DNA of 64,000 nucleotides from an uncultured Clostridia bacterium (GTDB lineage Bacteria > Bacillota > Clostridia > Christensenellales > Borkfalkiaceae): positions 1-64,000 of the forward strand of contig CANQOB010000002.1 of assembly GCA_947625385.1 (NCBI GenBank). Direction: 5' to 3'. Shown one piece after another: positions 41,254 through 49,493 of this stretch. Under the pieces are notes generated by a model, which saw only the letters and a program-made list of their open reading frames with translations, did no database searches and was not told the DNA's origin. The translations under genes were made by a program, and so were the position numbers. The first letter of the stretch is position 1, and each line of letters opens with the position of its first letter.

Positions 41254-42081
41254 TCAAATTTTCTTGCTTTTCAGAATCTCCGCAAAGATCTCGCCGACGC
41301 AATCGGTATCCGCCTCTTCGATTCTGCCCGCGTCGGCAAGCGCGGCAAGCGCAGGGTCGACGGGAATGCGCGAAAATGCGGGGATATGATAGCGCTCGGC
41401 GAGCGATTCCGCCTTGCTCGCGCCGAAGATCTCATGGGGCTTTCGGCAGTCGGGGCAGACGAAATAGCTCATGTTCTCCGCGATGCCGAGCATGGGGATG
41501 TGCAGAAGATTCGCCATATTTACGTTCTTTTTGACCACCATTTCCACGAGATTCTGCGGCGTCGTCACGACGACCGCGCCGGAGAGCGGGATGCTCTGGA
41601 ACACGGACAGAGGCACGTCGCCCGTTCCGGGCGGCATGTCGATGAACATGATGTCGACGTCCCCCCATACCACGTCCGTCCAGAATTGCAGCACGGCGCC
41701 CGCGATGAGCGTGCCGCGCCAGACGACGGGGTCGTCCTCGTGTTCCAAAAGGTTGTTCATGGAGATGATCTTGATGCCGCTCCTCGTTTGGACAGGCAAA
41801 ATATTCCCGTCCGTGCCCGTGGCGAGCCCGACGGCACCGAACGCCTTGGGGATGGAGGGACCCGTGATGTCGGCGTCGAGAACGGCGCAACGAAGCCCCA
41901 TCGACCGCGCGCGCACGGCGAGAAGCGAAGTCACGAGGGATTTCCCCACCCCGCCTTTGCCGCTCGTGACGGCGATGACGCGTCCGATTTTCGACCCCTT
42001 ATGCGGTTTTTTCAGAAAATCCTTCTTTCCGGATGAACAATCTGCGGAACAAGCCGAGCAATCATGCGAGCAATCTGCCAT
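41254..42081 (-). CDS. Mrp/NBP35-family Fe-S cluster carrier ATPase
   Basis: 275 aa. Walker A is the deviant type IAVTSGKGGVGKSLVTS; switch I DADITGPSIP and switch II FIDMPPGTGDVPLSV. The CxxC bridging motif (FVCPDCRKP) needed for Fe-S binding is present, and the N-terminus has Cys-rich HDCSACSADCSSGKK. By family it binds and transfers [4Fe-4S] clusters, probably aiding the many Fe-S proteins of an anaerobe. The ATG at 42081 follows AAGGAG. Divergent from the SRP RNA. Confidence 0.9.
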   Translation of the reverse strand: MADCSHDCSACSADCSSGKKDFLKKPHKGSKIGRVIAVTSGKGGVGKSLVTSLLAVRARSMGLRCAVLDADITGPSIPKAFGAVGLATGTDGNILPVQTRSGIKIISMNNLLEHEDDPVVWRGTLIAGAVLQFWTDVVWGDVDIMFIDMPPGTGDVPLSVFQSIPLSGAVVVTTPQNLVEMVVKKNVNMANLLHIPMLGIAENMSYFVCPDCRKPHEIFGASKAESLAERYHIPAFSRIPVDPALAALADAGRIEEADTDCVGEIFAEILKSKKI

Positions 42082-42104
42082 CGTATTTTTCTCCTTACCC
42101 GAAT

Positions 42105-42133
42105 ATTGTACCATAACCGAGAAAAAATGACAA
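42105..42133 (-). promoter_or_regulatory. Promoter of the Mrp-type ATPase gene
   Basis: Minus strand TTGTCA-N17-TACAAT. Confidence 0.72.
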
Positions 42134-42157
42134 GTAAAATAAAACGCCCAAAATCGC

Positions 42158-42186
42158 TTGCAAAAATTTCCGCTTTGGAGTATACT
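42158..42186 (+). promoter_or_regulatory. SRP RNA promoter
   Basis: TTGCAA-N17-TATACT, placing the start near 42193. Confidence 0.8.
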
Positions 42187-42192
42187 GTTTTT

Positions 42193-42440
42193 TGCTGTGA
42201 TAGGTGGGGAGTTAGCGGTGCCCTGTATCTGCAATCCGCTATAGCAGAGCCGAACGCTTTTCTCGGTGCAGTTCATGGGAGGCTGCACACGGTAAGGAAC
42301 GTTGATCGCAAGGTCTCATGCAACGTGCGCCCGCGAACCGTGTCAGGGTAGGGATACAGCAGCACTAAACGGTGCCGCGCGTGTGCCATGAGGTAGCTTT
42401 GCGGGAGTCACCTGCCGTGTTCCCGCTCCGGTGAATCGTA
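42193..42440 (+). ncRNA. ffs: Signal recognition particle RNA, large (Bacillus/Clostridium) type
   Basis: The 5' Alu-domain sequence GGTGGGGAGTTAGCGGTGCC and the following CCTGTA...GCAATCCGCTATAGCAG are characteristic of Firmicutes SRP RNA. The S-domain helix 8 is present as GTCAGG, a GTA/TAC stem with a GGGA (GNRA) loop, then AGCAGCA, the Ffh binding site. The ~250-nt size matches the large scRNA. Ends are approximate. A GCGCGC / GCGCGC hairpin with T6 at 42507-42529 is the likely terminator. Confidence 0.93.
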
Positions 42441-42506
42441 ACAAAAAAAGCCCTCACAGTTTTTTTATGCCCAACGATTTTTTTCTTCGCAAAGAAATGT
42501 ACCCTT

Positions 42507-42529
42507 GCGCGCGGATTGCGCGCTTTTTT
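42507..42529 (+). terminator. Intrinsic terminator after the SRP RNA
   Basis: GCGCGC-GGATT-GCGCGC-TTTTTT. Confidence 0.75.
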
Positions 42530-42602
42530 GTAAAAGGCGGTATTTTTGCGGAAAAAATCCAAAACGGCGCATGCATCCTTCCCCGACGAACGCTTTATCT
42601 CC

Positions 42603-42631
42603 TTGACAAAGGGCGCGCAGGCTGTTACAAT
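42603..42631 (+). promoter_or_regulatory. Promoter of the ASCH protein gene
   Basis: TTGACA-N17-TACAAT, with a ~14-nt leader. Confidence 0.75.
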
Positions 42632-42651
42632 AAAAAGAAAAGGCGGTTTTT

Positions 42652-43767
42652 ATGAAATACGAAGTCATCTGTTGGGCGTCGTGCACCAACACGCTGTTCC
42701 CCAATCATAGTCCCGTCACCGCTTGCGTGGAGCTCGCCGTAAGAAAGGAGCTCATCGCGCACGGTTACTGCTTCGGCGGAGATGCGCATGAGGATTATTG
42801 CCCCGTTTTAAGCGATGGTACGCTCGTGAGCCTCTCCTGGCGGGGCTGGGGCGGGCTGATGGCGCGGGCGCGCGGCGAGAACGGGGATTACGACTATATG
42901 CATTATTACATGAATGCACTGATCGACCACGCTCAGCTCAAATATCCTCCGGACGAGTACCCGAAGCCCGATCGCATCGTGCCGAGGCTCACGCTCGCCG
43001 AGAAATTCGAAATGCACTTACGCGATGACATGTTCGACGCCATGGCGCGCGGCACGAAGCGGGTGGAATTCCGCCTCTTCGACGAAAAGCGGAAGGCGAT
43101 CGACATCGGAGACTACATCGAATTCCATGGAAAGGGCGGTCGCCTCTTGAAACGGGTCGCCGACCTCTATGCGGACACCGACTTCAAGGAGCTCTTCGAG
43201 CAGCTCACAGACCGCAGCTACAGGGACGCGTTTACCGCGGAGGACTTCGGCTCCCCCGCCGGAACGGACGCCGCCGCCTTCGACAAGGCGATGTCCGCCA
43301 TCTACCCTCCCGAGGCGCAGAAAGACGGCGTGCTCGCCTTTGTGCTCGAGGACGCCGTGCCGCTGTATTCCGTCGCCCTCACCGCGTGGACAGATGAGTG
43401 GCTCGACATTTTGGAACAGTATTTGAGTTATGAAGAGGTCGTGGATCTCCCCTTTTTCACGGACCCCGACGAGACAGGGGAAAAATTGCAAAAGATCGCC
43501 CATTTCCCGCGGTGCTTGGGCGGCTTTCGGCGCTCTGCCGAGGGAGCAAACTTCGATGAGACGGTCGGCGAGGTCTTGAAGGAGCTCTTCGGCAAGGAGG
43601 ACGCCCTGAAAGCGCTCGCAAAGCAGGTCGGGCTCGCCTTTGTCCTCGACGTGACTGCCCTCTTCCCGGATTCGCCCCCTGTCGCCCCCGTCCTCGACGC
43701 CGACTCCGAGGAATTTTTGCGGAAGATCAACGCCCATGTGCACATTTCTCCGATCACGCTTCCGTGA
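42652..43767 (+). CDS. ASCH-domain protein with flanking unknown domains
   Basis: 371 aa. A central ASCH/PUA-like RNA-binding domain lies around residues 122-195 (MHLRDDMFDAMARGTKRVEF, RLFDEKRKAIDIGDYIEFHG), closing with GVLAFVLE. ASCH domains usually bind RNA or modified nucleosides. The N-terminal ~115 residues (CFGGDAHEDYCPVLSDGTLV) and the C-terminal ~140 residues are unassigned. Likely cytoplasmic, with own promoter and terminator. Function is otherwise open. Confidence 0.7.
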   Translation: MKYEVICWASCTNTLFPNHSPVTACVELAVRKELIAHGYCFGGDAHEDYCPVLSDGTLVSLSWRGWGGLMARARGENGDYDYMHYYMNALIDHAQLKYPPDEYPKPDRIVPRLTLAEKFEMHLRDDMFDAMARGTKRVEFRLFDEKRKAIDIGDYIEFHGKGGRLLKRVADLYADTDFKELFEQLTDRSYRDAFTAEDFGSPAGTDAAAFDKAMSAIYPPEAQKDGVLAFVLEDAVPLYSVALTAWTDEWLDILEQYLSYEEVVDLPFFTDPDETGEKLQKIAHFPRCLGGFRRSAEGANFDETVGEVLKELFGKEDALKALAKQVGLAFVLDVTALFPDSPPVAPVLDADSEEFLRKINAHVHISPITLP

Positions 43768-43792
43768 CTGCGGCAAAAGTTATTTGATAGAA

Positions 43793-43830
43793 AAAATGCA
43801 AGGGAGGTTTTTGCCTCCCTTGCATTTTTA
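43793..43830. terminator. Bidirectional terminator between the ASCH and luxC-like genes
   Basis: AAAAATGCAAGGGAGG / CCTCCCTTGCATTTTT. Confidence 0.88.
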
Positions 43831-43834
43831 CAAT

Positions 43835-45091
43835 TCAATCGATCTCCGCAATGCGGGTGTATTCGCGCAGGGGATACACCCCGTCGTGCGCTTCCCCGAC
43901 AACCGTGCGCGAAAGATCTCCCCGCGTCACGCGGACGACTCCCGCGCGGATGAGCAGATCCGCAAGTGCGTCTCGCTCCCCTTCGGCGCAAAGAAGTCCG
44001 CAGGTCTGCAAATATCCCTTCTGCTTTTTGAGGCGGGAGACGATCTCCCTTTGCGGGAGCGCCTTCACCCAGACGTTGCGGAAGGTATAGGAGAGCGTCA
44101 GCTCGCGGTCGGCGTCCACGACCACGGAGACGCCGTCTGCGGAAAATATGCGAACGTGCGCGCCTTCGATTTTGTCACAGAGCAACTCGACGGTATTTCT
44201 CCCGCGCATGGCGGGGTCGGCGGCGCCGAACGCCGTGCTTTCCCGGCGCAGGATTCCGAAAAACCGCGCGGCGAATGCTTCCAGCTCGCCCATATCCTCC
44301 GTATCGAGGAAGATTCCCTGGCACGAGGAACAGAGGAGCTGTTCCGTCGCGCAGATATGGCGTGCAAGCGTGCGCATATCATCCTCGGTGCAGCCCTCCG
44401 TCGCATAGGCGAACGAAAGCTTATGTCCCCACGGAATAATTTTCGTGTCGACCCCGGCAAGGCTTCGCGCCGCGCGCTGGGCGGCGTCCCCGCCCCATAC
44501 GACCGCGCCGTCCGCGAGTTTCGCAAGTCTCGTAAGCGTCTCCGTCTCGGTCGAGGGGACGTCAAAGACAAAAATATGATCGGCGAGGAGAGAATCCTCG
44601 TCGATGAGATCGGAGAGAAGGCGCACGGAGAGTCCCGCGTCCCCTGCGGGAAGTTTGAGAATATTGACGTTCCCCGTGAGCAGACCCTCCACGACGCTGT
44701 AAGCGGGCAGACCGTCCACATTGCCCGCGGCGATGTGAAACAGAACGCCGAGCGGAACGAGCTTTCTCCGCGTGCCGTTTTGCAGCGGAGGAAGGTTTTC
44801 CCAATCCGGACCGAGCTCTACCGCACAGCGATAGCGAAGCTGCCCGGGTGAAAAAGCGGCTATCATGTCGCGATAGCGGGATTCGGAAATGCCGAACGCT
44901 TCAAGAAGCGGACGGGCGATTCCGTCGTACTTCCCCGCCAGCGCTTTTTCGTACATGTTTGCGCAGGCGGCGATCACGCGCGGCGGCGTGAGCCGTTCCC
45001 CTCCGAGAAGTAGGGGAAGCTCCTTCTCCAACCTGTCGATGAGTTCGCCCTGCATGCTGTCGGGATACAGCTTCCCCCGATACAAGATCAT
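43835..45091 (-). CDS. LuxC-family acyl-CoA/acyl-protein reductase
   Basis: 418 aa of the LuxC (aldehyde-dehydrogenase-like) family. The nucleotide-binding region includes LGVLFHIAAGNVDGLPAYSV and LTGNVNILKLPAGDAG; the catalytic Cys is in ATEQLLCSSCQGIFLDTEDM. It reduces an activated fatty acid to a fatty aldehyde with NADPH. Together with the LuxE-type gene upstream (4-nt overlap), it forms a two-gene fatty-acid reductase. No LuxA/LuxB or LuxD gene is nearby. Confidence 0.85.
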   Translation of the reverse strand: MILYRGKLYPDSMQGELIDRLEKELPLLLGGERLTPPRVIAACANMYEKALAGKYDGIARPLLEAFGISESRYRDMIAAFSPGQLRYRCAVELGPDWENLPPLQNGTRRKLVPLGVLFHIAAGNVDGLPAYSVVEGLLTGNVNILKLPAGDAGLSVRLLSDLIDEDSLLADHIFVFDVPSTETETLTRLAKLADGAVVWGGDAAQRAARSLAGVDTKIIPWGHKLSFAYATEGCTEDDMRTLARHICATEQLLCSSCQGIFLDTEDMGELEAFAARFFGILRRESTAFGAADPAMRGRNTVELLCDKIEGAHVRIFSADGVSVVVDADRELTLSYTFRNVWVKALPQREIVSRLKKQKGYLQTCGLLCAEGERDALADLLIRAGVVRVTRGDLSRTVVGEAHDGVYPLREYTRIAEID

Positions 45092-46203
45092 GGTTTTTCC
45101 CCTTTGAGCAGACTCTCGGCGCCCTGCGCACAGGTGACTACGTCCTTCACGCCGACCCGTCCGAGCAGTTCGAGATAGGGCGAAGAGCAACCGCACGGAC
45201 AGGGCTCGTCGTGCAAGATCCCGATGTCGTCGGTGAGCACGCTCGAAACGGGCATGCTCGAAACGGCGGGCGTGAGGAGGTTGACGAGACCCGGCTTGCC
45301 GTAGCCGAGGGGTTCAAGCGTATCCACGTCGCGCACGATGACTCTCGCATAGATAGGAACGTGAAAGTGATGCGCGCGGCAATCGGTATAGAGAATGGGG
45401 TGCTCCACCGCGCCGAAAAATTCGACGATGTGCTTGTCGTCTACGCCGAGCACCTCGAAAGCAAGCCTGTAAAAGTCCTCTTTCTCCACGCGCTCGGCAT
45501 AGAATTGCTTCCAGCCGCCGCCGAGACAGATCATCGACCCCTTCGGAAGTTTTACGGAGATTCCCTCCGCCTTCATTTCGCGCAACAAAAAATAGGTATA
45601 TGCGGGAAATCCCATCGTGCGGACGGGCAATTTCCCCGCCGCATACCGCACCAATTTTTCTTTGAGCTTCCCGAGATCGGGACGGAATCCCGTCTCCGTA
45701 CGCTCCAAGGCATAGACGCGGGAGACGGCGGGCGCGAGCAAGGTGAAAGCAAAAGCGGATTTCGCGGCGCCCGCGCCGTTTTTCTCGGGGCGGTAGCCGA
45801 AGAGAACGTAGCGCGTGAGCTTCGGCGACCAAAGGCGGTGATACTTTGCGATCTTCACCGCCATTTTCAATTCGCGCCAAAGTGTTTTCCCGTCGAACCC
45901 CACGACGGACCGCTTCCCGCCCGTGCCGCTCGAGGTCGCCTTGACCGCTAATTTGCTCTCGGGAACGCTGAACGACGCATGACGCTTGAAATACAGCGTG
46001 GGCAGGAGCGGCAGGCGCGCAAGATCCTCCTCCGTCTGTAACTGTCCGCAAGAGAACCCTGCCTCGTCCGAAATTTTCCGGTATGCGGCATTGTGCGCAT
46101 AGTGAAAGGCGCAATTTTCACGCATGGCGGCAAGGAACAGCGCTTCGGTCTTTTCCGTCGCATACGGCTTCGGATAGGAAAACAACTTACCCGTTGCGGA
46201 CAT
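45088..46203 (-). CDS. LuxE-family acyl-protein synthetase
   Basis: 371 aa, LuxE/PaaK-like adenylating enzyme. ATP-binding Ser/Thr/Gly loop ATSSGTGGKRSVVGFD; motif LPTLYFKRHASFSV; GFPAYTYFLLREM; and the C-terminal CPCGCSSPYLELLGRVG holds a Cys pair. In luminous bacteria LuxE activates fatty acid with ATP and passes the acyl group to LuxC via its own Cys. AGGAGGGTA precedes the start. It is the first gene of the luxE-luxC-like pair. Confidence 0.85.
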   Translation of the reverse strand: MSATGKLFSYPKPYATEKTEALFLAAMRENCAFHYAHNAAYRKISDEAGFSCGQLQTEEDLARLPLLPTLYFKRHASFSVPESKLAVKATSSGTGGKRSVVGFDGKTLWRELKMAVKIAKYHRLWSPKLTRYVLFGYRPEKNGAGAAKSAFAFTLLAPAVSRVYALERTETGFRPDLGKLKEKLVRYAAGKLPVRTMGFPAYTYFLLREMKAEGISVKLPKGSMICLGGGWKQFYAERVEKEDFYRLAFEVLGVDDKHIVEFFGAVEHPILYTDCRAHHFHVPIYARVIVRDVDTLEPLGYGKPGLVNLLTPAVSSMPVSSVLTDDIGILHDEPCPCGCSSPYLELLGRVGVKDVVTCAQGAESLLKGEKP

Positions 46204-46243
46204 GCTACCCTCCTTTTTCGTCGTTCCCCGTGCAACCGTAAAG

Positions 46244-47644
46244 TTATTTCATAAATGCCAGAAACGCCCTGTAATTGCTGTACAGGTCGGCTTTGGAGAT
46301 GAGCTCCCACGGCGCGTGCATGGAGATGACGGGGACGCCGAGATCGACCGTGTCGATATTGAGGTTGGCGACGAACTTCGCGACGGTGCCGCCGCCGCCC
46401 ACGTCCACCTTGCCGAGCTCGGCGGTCTGCCAGACGACCCCGTTCTCCGCAAACGCTTTGCGGACTTCGCCGACAAATTCCGCGTTCGCATCGTTGCTCC
46501 CGCTCTTGCCGCGCGAACCCGTGAACTTGCACATCGCCGTCCCGCAGGAGAGCATTGCGCTGTTCATCTTCTCATAGACGCCCGCAAAATTGGGGTCGTA
46601 CGCCGCCGTGACGTCGGACGAAAGGCATTTGGAACGGCTCCTCACCTTGCGGAAGTTGGCGCCGAGCGCAAGCGAGATCTCCTCCATGAGATCTTCATAT
46701 ACCTTGCATTGGATGCCCGTCGTCCCCTCGCTGCCGATCTCCTCCTTGTCGACGAGCATCGCAAGCACGGTGTGGCGGCTCTCGGCTTCGAGAACGGCGG
46801 TGAGAGCGGGATAGGCGCACACCCTGTCGTCGTGCCCGTAAGCGCCGATGAAGGCGCGGTCAAGCCCGATATCGCGCGCTTTGAAGGCGGGGACGGCGGA
46901 GAGCTCCGCAGAGAGGAAATCCTCTTCGCACATGCCGTATTTCTCGTGAAGAACGGAGAGGACGGTGAGTTTGATTCTGTCGGAGACATCCTCGTCCGCA
47001 TAGGGCATCCCGCCCACGACGACGTTGAGCTGCTCGCCCTCGATGATCTTCCCCGCCTTGCCCGCCATCTGGTCTGCGCCGAGGTGCGGGAGCAGGTCGT
47101 TGATGTAGAATACGGGGTCGCTGTCCTCTTCACCGATGGCAAACGAAACCTTTTTGCCGTCCTTTAAGACGACGACGCCGTGCAGGGCGAGCGGAATCGC
47201 CGTCCACTGGTACTTTTTGATACCGCCGTAGTAGTGCGTTTTGAGAAACGCCATGCCCGCGTCCTCATAGAGAGGATTCTGCTTGATGTCGATGCGGGGC
47301 GCGTCGATGTGGGAGGCGATGATGCGCATGCCGTCCTCTTCGATGTCCTCCGTTCCCACGCGGAACACGACGACGGATTTGCCGCGGTTGACAAAATATC
47401 TCTTGTCCCCCGAAGAGAGCTTGTCGCCGAAGCGGTATTCGGTAAATCCCGCCTCTCTCGCAAGCTTGACGGCGGTTTCACACGCCTCGCGCTCCGTCTT
47501 TGCCGCGTCGAGAAACGCCTTGTAGCCCTCGGCGTAGGCGAAGATCTCCCGTTTTTCGATTTCGGTCGCGCTCTCGAAATAGTTGGTTTTCTTGTAGCAG
47601 AGCCGCTCGCTGAGCGCCTTGCCGCTGCTTTCCTTCTTTGCCAT
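46244..47644 (-). CDS. M18-family aspartyl-type aminopeptidase
   Basis: 466 aa. The zinc-ligand motifs of M18 are complete: ASHIDAPRIDIK, GAYGHDDRVCAYPAL, VDKEEIGSEGTTG, CLSSDVTAAYDPNF, GGGGTVAKFVA and the C-terminal SMHAPWELISKADL. These cytoplasmic dodecameric enzymes release N-terminal acidic or neutral residues. Own transcription unit, 40 nt upstream of luxE-like. Confidence 0.92.
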   Translation of the reverse strand: MAKKESSGKALSERLCYKKTNYFESATEIEKREIFAYAEGYKAFLDAAKTEREACETAVKLAREAGFTEYRFGDKLSSGDKRYFVNRGKSVVVFRVGTEDIEEDGMRIIASHIDAPRIDIKQNPLYEDAGMAFLKTHYYGGIKKYQWTAIPLALHGVVVLKDGKKVSFAIGEEDSDPVFYINDLLPHLGADQMAGKAGKIIEGEQLNVVVGGMPYADEDVSDRIKLTVLSVLHEKYGMCEEDFLSAELSAVPAFKARDIGLDRAFIGAYGHDDRVCAYPALTAVLEAESRHTVLAMLVDKEEIGSEGTTGIQCKVYEDLMEEISLALGANFRKVRSRSKCLSSDVTAAYDPNFAGVYEKMNSAMLSCGTAMCKFTGSRGKSGSNDANAEFVGEVRKAFAENGVVWQTAELGKVDVGGGGTVAKFVANLNIDTVDLGVPVISMHAPWELISKADLYSNYRAFLAFMK

Positions 47645-47777
47645 GGCTTCTCCTTGCTTTGTCGTTTTCCCCTATTATACCATATCGACCCGAAAAGCGC
47701 AAGAAAATTATCACTGCCGCGCCCATGCAAAAACGCGCAAAGCGCGCAAAAAAACGCCGCCGACCCGCAAAAAAATA

Positions 47778-47806
47778 TTGACATCGGCGCCTTCATTTCA
47801 TATAAT
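47778..47806 (+). promoter_or_regulatory. CDF gene promoter, full consensus, leaderless
   Basis: TTGACA-N17-TATAAT-N6-ATG (47813). Confidence 0.75.
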
Positions 47807-47812
47807 AGCGGT

Positions 47813-48919
47813 ATGAAAACGCTTGATTCCGGCGATCGCACGGGCGCGGTCGTCTGCATCATCGGGATTCTGTGCAATCTTGTCCTGTCCGCGGGAAAGA
47901 TCGCACTGGGTCTTTTGACGGGATACGTCTCCGTGACGGCAGACGGCTTCAACAATTTGAGCGACTGCGGCAGCGGCGCTGTCGCGCTCGTGTCCTTTTT
48001 CATTGCCAAAAAACCCGCCGACCGGAAGCACCCCTTCGGGCACCGCCGCGCGGAATACATCGCCTCGATGGTCGCGGGGTTCTTCGTTCTGTTTTTAGCG
48101 GCGGAGCTCTTGTGGAACTCCGTCGAGACCGTGATCGCGCCCCATGCGCCCGCCGAGGTCCGGTTCGTCTATCTCGCGCTCGGGCTCTCCGTTGCCGTCA
48201 AACTCGGCATGTTTGCGCTCTACCGCATCTTTGCGAAAAAACTCGATTCCGCCGCCCTCAAAGCGGCGGCGACGGACAGTCTCTGCGACAGCCTCGCCAC
48301 GGCGGCAGTCATCGTCGGCACGGTGCTCGCGGCGTATTTCCCCGCCGCGGACGGTTGGGCGGGCATCGTCGTCTCCCTGTTCATCGCATGGCAGGGCATC
48401 GGAATCTTCGCGGAAGCGGGCTCCCAGCTCCTGGGGCGCGCTCCCGATCCCGCCCTCGCGCAAAAGATCAAGGAGATCGTCCTCGCCAAAGAGAACGTCC
48501 TCGGCGTCCACGATCTGCAAATCTACGGCTACGGGAAAGGCGTCTCCTTCGCGACCATCCATGCGGAGATCGACGCAAGTCTCTCCTTGCTCGCCGCGCA
48601 CGCCGTCATCGACGGGCTGGAAGTGCAGGTCAAAAAGGAAACGGGCGTGCTCCTCACCATCCATCCCGACCCCGTCGATCTCGACAACTTTGAGGAGGAG
48701 CGGTTGAGAATCATCGTGCGGGAGGCGGCGCGCGGGCTCGCGGAGGATGCCGAAGTGCATGATCTCCGCCTCGCTCCCGAGGATAAGACGGTGAGTTTCG
48801 ATGTGGGTGTCCCCTATGATTGCAAGCTGTCGGACGAGGAACTCACCCGAAATCTGGCAGACCGCGTTAAGGAACTCACCGGGTACGAACCCGTCATCCG
48901 CATCGACCGCAACCTCTGA
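47813..48919 (+). CDS. Cation diffusion facilitator family transporter
   Basis: 368 aa. Six transmembrane helices carry the metal-site motif SVTADGFNNLSDCGSGAVAL (H/D-x-x-x-D in TM2) and HPFGHRRAEYIASMVAGFFV, with ATDSLCDSLAT in TM5. The cytoplasmic domain (about 205-368) is longer than in minimal CDFs. It exports Zn2+/Mn2+/Fe2+-type ions against protons. Start at 47813: the -10 box ends 6 nt before it, with no ribosome site, so the mRNA should be leaderless. Confidence 0.9.
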   Translation: MKTLDSGDRTGAVVCIIGILCNLVLSAGKIALGLLTGYVSVTADGFNNLSDCGSGAVALVSFFIAKKPADRKHPFGHRRAEYIASMVAGFFVLFLAAELLWNSVETVIAPHAPAEVRFVYLALGLSVAVKLGMFALYRIFAKKLDSAALKAAATDSLCDSLATAAVIVGTVLAAYFPAADGWAGIVVSLFIAWQGIGIFAEAGSQLLGRAPDPALAQKIKEIVLAKENVLGVHDLQIYGYGKGVSFATIHAEIDASLSLLAAHAVIDGLEVQVKKETGVLLTIHPDPVDLDNFEEERLRIIVREAARGLAEDAEVHDLRLAPEDKTVSFDVGVPYDCKLSDEELTRNLADRVKELTGYEPVIRIDRNL

Positions 48920-49083
48920 CGCCGCCCGCGGAGGCTGCATGCGCTCGTATGCGCCGTCCGTGATATGCGGCAGATGTTTGCGCGCGCACGTCTCGGGTTT
49001 TTTCGCCCGAAATGGATATGCGTTGATATGCGGGAAGAAAAATATGTCTTGCGGCGCATCTTCCGCAGAACGCTCCCGCATCT

Positions 49084-49113
49084 CCGCCCGCATTTTGCTA
49101 TGAATAGGCTCCG
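49084..49113 (+). repeat. Left direct repeat flanking the 49.1-51.4 kb island
   Basis: CCGCCCGCATTTT then, after one or two differing bases, ATGAATAGGCTCCG. The same sequence is at 51414-51442 with one substitution and one 1-base gap. Neither copy is coding. The copies could be old insertion junctions or two copies of a 3' element. Confidence 0.55.
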
Positions 49114-49125
49114 ACCGCGACAGGA

Positions 49126-49155
49126 AAAAGGACAACGAATACTCGTTGTCCTTTT
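49126..49155 (+). terminator. Terminator upstream of the structured-RNA locus
   Basis: AAAAGGACAACGA-ATAC-TCGTTGTCCTTTT; isolates the locus at 49246 from the CDF transcript. From 48920 to 49083 there is no gene; only a CGGG-TTTTTT-CGCCCG-type hairpin near 48993 is seen. Confidence 0.8.
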
Positions 49156-49245
49156 CGTACCCGAGCGATCGTTTGGCGACGGTCGAAATTCACGTCCATA
49201 GAAATTTGAAATATACAGGATTTTGACGGATTTTTTCGGAAATTC

Positions 49246-49275
49246 TTGACATCCCCGCCGCCATTATGTTATACT
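49246..49275 (+). promoter_or_regulatory. Promoter of the structured RNA
   Basis: TTGACA-N18-TATACT; the start falls at about 49281-49282, exactly where the outer helix begins. Confidence 0.8.
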
Positions 49276-49281
49276 GAATAT

Positions 49282-49479
49282 GCCAAACAATCATGAAAGT
49301 CCATTGCGGGAGCACGGGCTTTTTCTTTGCATAACTCATACTATCTTCGGATGAATTTGGCAAGACTGCAAATTCCAACGACGAAGATAGGATGATTCCG
49401 TGCTTTGTCATGATTGTTTGGCGACGATCGGAGTTTGCGTTTTGTAGCGCGTCGGCTTCGGTCGGCGCACTTTTTATTT
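49282..49479 (+). ncRNA. Structured RNA or riboswitch-like leader, unidentified
   Basis: 141 nt (49282-49422) are closed by a perfect 15-bp helix GCCAAACAATCATGA / TCATGATTGTTTGGC. Inside are nested helices AGCACGG / CCGTGCT (49311-49317 with 49398-49404), CTATCTTCG / CGAAGATAG (49341-49349 with 49382-49390) and AATTTG / CAAATT. It is followed 26 nt later by an 8-bp GC stem with a UUCG loop and a T-rich tail (49449-49479), an intrinsic terminator. The ribosome site of the next gene begins 2-3 nt after that. It could be a free ~195-nt RNA or a terminator-type cis-regulator of 49494. I do not recognise an Rfam family. Confidence 0.7.
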
Positions 49480-49493
49480 TCGGAGGAGGATAT

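Noticed and set aside
48920..49083. Small coding gene between the CDF gene and the left direct repeat
   Set aside because: Open frames there have no ribosome site and overlap hairpins; nothing convincing was found.
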